Source: Candidatus Poribacteria bacterium
GTDB taxonomy: Bacteria > Poribacteria > WGA-4E > WGA-3G
Direction of reading: 5' to 3'
Assembly (NCBI GenBank): GCA_028824125.1
Contig: JAPPES010000151.1
Coordinates: 48,663-112,662, forward strand
Length of the DNA stretch: 64,000 nucleotides
This document shows positions 61,806 to 64,000 of this stretch, piece after piece. A model generated the notes under the pieces. That model saw only the letters and a list, made by a program, of their open reading frames with translations, did not search any database and had not been told where the DNA came from. How positions within the stretch are numbered: position 1 is the first letter of the stretch; the number at the start of each line of letters is the position of its first letter. The position numbers were made by a program, and so were the translations under genes.

Positions 61806-62823
61806 CATATTTCAAGCCTGTGGTCATCTATGTATTTTCTGCGTGAGTTTGTTTTTTGTGTTAACACCGCTTAGTGCTGCTCCGACAGGTGAAATTATTT
61901 TTGTCCATCCAGTATCAATGAGTGAGATTTGGATTTCCAACGCGGAAGGCACGACTGCGCGAAAACTTTTTCGTCAAACTTATGGTAGCATTGACAAAAT
62001 CGAAGTGCAGGAAGAGGGAAACTATGTGCTTGTTGTGGCTGACAAAGCAATATTTGAAGGTAATAATGTTCGGATCTTTTCAGGCTACGAACTTTTTCTA
62101 TTAGATCGGCAACACCCCAGTAGAAAAGCAAAAAACCTTACCCTTGGGAGAATTACAGATTTCGTAGATGCAGATATTTCGAAAGACGGTGATGTCGCCT
62201 TTATAAGGCGACCAGGGATAAGACTCATTCGAAATGAAGAACTTGCCAAACCTGAACCCAAGATTGAACTCCTCTTTGATGCTATGGAGTGGGATTCGGA
62301 TCTATTTGAGATAGAATGGTCGCCTGATGGAAAACAAATTGCTTTTACTAAACCTGACGGATTATTTCTATTAGATGTTGCGACAAAAGATGTTTTTCGC
62401 ATAACTGAGAAGGATGTTTGTAATCCTGTTTTTTCACCGGACGGAAAGCAGATTGCTTTTAGTACTGTTGTTGCCCGAAATGGTAAATTGTGGACAAAGG
62501 CAATCACAGTCGTTCCAGTGCAACCCGATGCAGAACCGGAAATGGTGCATGTAAAAAAGGATTATGTCTATGGTGTTGATTCCTGGTCTCCTGACGGAAA
62601 GTTTATCGCATATAGTTCTTATACACACAAGGAACTTGTAAACATTGAATTGTTCCGTTCAGTCGGCAACTTCATTATTCCAGCGACGGGTGGTGAACCT
62701 GAACCCATTTTGTTAACAATGAAGTACACAGTGCATTCACTTGATTGGGATGATAGAACCTATCCTGTTGAACCTGCAGACTCTCTTGTGACAACCTGGG
62801 GTAAATTGAAGGCACAAAAATAA
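61798..62823 (+). CDS. TolB-like propeller protein
   Basis: ATG 61798 with GGGAGG upstream, overlapping the previous gene by 8 nt; the track start 61774 is earlier. 341 residues. Signal peptide (LCIFCVSLFFVLTPLSAA|PT). Propeller motifs EIEWSPDGKQIAFTKPDGLF, PVFSPDGKQIAFSTV and DSWSPDGKFIAYSSY; it ends TTWGKLKAQK like its paralogues. More diverged than the other two. Confidence 0.85.
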   Translation: MNSIFQACGHLCIFCVSLFFVLTPLSAAPTGEIIFVHPVSMSEIWISNAEGTTARKLFRQTYGSIDKIEVQEEGNYVLVVADKAIFEGNNVRIFSGYELFLLDRQHPSRKAKNLTLGRITDFVDADISKDGDVAFIRRPGIRLIRNEELAKPEPKIELLFDAMEWDSDLFEIEWSPDGKQIAFTKPDGLFLLDVATKDVFRITEKDVCNPVFSPDGKQIAFSTVVARNGKLWTKAITVVPVQPDAEPEMVHVKKDYVYGVDSWSPDGKFIAYSSYTHKELVNIELFRSVGNFIIPATGGEPEPILLTMKYTVHSLDWDDRTYPVEPADSLVTTWGKLKAQK

Positions 62824-62950
62824 TTGTGCTGACCATCAACCATTCAAAATCAGATATATAAAAACGTAAAGGGATGACCTTAGTGATGAATCTACACTTG
62901 GTCACCCCTTTGTGCTTAAGATGTTTTTACCTAATTATCTGGTGTTATTG

Positions 62951-63847
62951 TTATATATGTGGAGCCTTTTCAGGGTTTACCAACTGATTTATATACGCTT
63001 CTTGGTAGGTTTCCCAATTCTCTGTGGGAGGAATATCGAAAAGTCCGGAGGTCCAAACTTTGGGCTTCTTTTTAATCCGCATCAACATATCGCGCGCGTT
63101 GAGATAACGGCAATAATCATGAAGATTTTCTATAACGATATTTTTATCAAGAAATGTTTGAAGCCATTCGCTACGTGGATAATGTTCATCTACTTCGGAG
63201 AGTGGCAGTAACTTCCCACTATATTTCAAGACTTCAACACCGTTCAAAACATAGGTTTGACTAATAGTGGTGGTAGCGTGCCGTTCATTGTACTGTGCAT
63301 CAAAACGTTCTATCAGTGACTGAACGCTTTCGGGCTCGGTGGGTTGTTCAACCGATGTATGGGTCTCAACATGAATTCTTTCTGATCGATTCTCGGCAGC
63401 TTCTCTATGTTCTTCAATCTGCTCGCGAATTCTTTCGATCCGTTCCTCTGCATTGTCCCGGTATTCTTTAACGTGTTCTTGGATTCTTTCGATCTCTTCT
63501 TCCACCGTATCCGCTTTTTGTTCTATTTGTTCACGGATTCTTTCAACCTGCTCTTCGGCGTTATCTCTATTTTGTTCAAGTTGATTGTGAATCCCCTCAA
63601 CCTGTTCTTCAATAGTTTTCCGATGTTCTTCTAAAGCATCGTGTAACTTTCGGACCTCTTCTTCAGCCGATTCTGCTTCATGCTGAATTTGGCTGTGAAT
63701 TCTCTCAATCTGTTCTTCAGCAGCGTTTCTATGTTCCTCTATTTCGTTCCGAATTCTCTCAACCTGTTCTTCAGCGGATCTTTCGTTTTCTTCCAAACGA
63801 TTTTGAATTTCATTAATAAGTTCTTCTGCGTGTCCTAAAATATTCAT
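62951..63847 (-). CDS. Coiled-coil protein of 18-residue repeats
   Basis: 298 residues, RBS AGGAG. Residues about 24-150 are seven exact-length 18-residue repeats of the type AEEQVERIREQIEQKADT, with an eighth degenerate unit. The C-terminal domain (ATTTISQTYVLNGVEVLKYS ... WTSGLFDIPPTENWETYQEA) is unknown and globular. No signal peptide. A 54-bp repeat unit at DNA level follows from this. Confidence 0.78.
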   Translation of the reverse strand: MNILGHAEELINEIQNRLEENERSAEEQVERIRNEIEEHRNAAEEQIERIHSQIQHEAESAEEEVRKLHDALEEHRKTIEEQVEGIHNQLEQNRDNAEEQVERIREQIEQKADTVEEEIERIQEHVKEYRDNAEERIERIREQIEEHREAAENRSERIHVETHTSVEQPTEPESVQSLIERFDAQYNERHATTTISQTYVLNGVEVLKYSGKLLPLSEVDEHYPRSEWLQTFLDKNIVIENLHDYCRYLNARDMLMRIKKKPKVWTSGLFDIPPTENWETYQEAYINQLVNPEKAPHI

Positions 63848-63877
63848 GAAATTTTCCTCCTAAATGGAATTATATTG

Positions 63878-63950
63878 TAGGCGTGGTTTGAAACCGTACC
63901 ATAGGCATCAATTTAGTGTCTGATTTTCTTCTTGGAGGGCTTTGAAAGCC
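63878..63950. repeat. Family B/C palindromes, partial MITE-like left end
   Basis: GTAGGCGTGGTTTGAAACCGTACC then TAGGCATCAATTT and CTTGGAGGGCTTTGAAAGCCCG, the same order as the left end of the 16139 unit. The right end lies outside or after 64000. Confidence 0.6.
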
Positions 63951-64000
63951 CGATTTTCTTCTTGTAGGAGCGAGCTTTTCTAGCGACATAGGACGCAGGG

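Noticed and set aside
1-64000. CRISPR array
   Set aside because: Repeats are dispersed singly between genes with no regular spacers and no cas genes.
1-64000. tRNA or rRNA genes
   Set aside because: No cloverleaf with TTCGA-type T loop or conserved rRNA segment was noticed; a tRNAscan run would be decisive.

Overview
The window reads as a chromosomal segment of an AT-leaning, uncultivated, aerobically respiring bacterium. Candidatus Poribacteria or a related lineage is my best guess. That rests on the mix of phytanoyl-CoA dioxygenase, Uma2 nucleases, WD40 and TolB propellers, PIN toxins, many multiheme cytochromes and many short palindromic intergenic repeats. It is inference, since no rRNA or phylogenetic marker tree is available. 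No rRNA, tRNA, CRISPR array, prophage or intact transposase was seen.

Region 1 (1-21.4 kb) is a dense respiratory island, all on the + strand. It starts with the tail of a membrane protein that looks like a cytochrome b subunit. Then come an eight-haem membrane cytochrome c and a small cytochrome c (a possible unusual bc-type complex), a cupredoxin, and a CydA-like oxidase subunit without CydB. Three more membrane cytochromes c follow, one fused to an NxrC/EB_dh-like haem domain, then a second cupredoxin and an ABC exporter pair. The island ends with a complete haem-copper oxidase set: CoxB, CoxA with a His-rich N-terminus, CtaA, CtaB, two subunit III proteins, subunit IV, SCO and three small membrane proteins. 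Two terminal oxidases, their electron donors and their haem A/copper assembly factors are therefore together.

Region 2 (21.4-31.2 kb) is notable for PCP_red-like domains (the small domain at the C-terminus of light-independent protochlorophyllide reductase BchB). I count six copies on four unrelated scaffolds: a double universal-stress protein with a rubredoxin-like knuckle, a Zn-knuckle protein, a radical SAM/SPASM enzyme and a coiled-coil protein. They lie beside an Mrp/NBP35 Fe-S carrier ATPase and a CopD/HemJ-like membrane protein. No photosynthesis gene is visible. This is my leading candidate for an undescribed system, possibly linked to tetrapyrrole or Fe-S handling for the oxidases next door.

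Region 3 (31-46.8 kb) is accessory and metabolic. It holds Uma2, HEAT-repeat, Gfo/Idh/MocA, GIY-YIG-like and DUF4238 proteins, a branched-chain-amino-acid-type binding lipoprotein, leuC and leuD split by a DUF2281-PIN pair, a DUF104-PIN pair, an aspartoacylase-like enzyme, and a tightly overlapping three-gene operon around a Panacea (DUF4065) protein. Region 4 (46.8-64 kb) has uvrA, two paralogous WD40 proteins, a duplicated nucleotidyltransferase with one dead copy, an amidohydrolase coupled to an MNT-HEPN fusion, three TolB-like propeller proteins made by a visible tandem duplication, and a coiled-coil protein of 18-residue repeats.

Intergenic DNA throughout carries at least five families of short palindromes, including two MITE-like units with perfect 13-15 bp terminal inverted repeats. 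One of these sits inside the cox operon.
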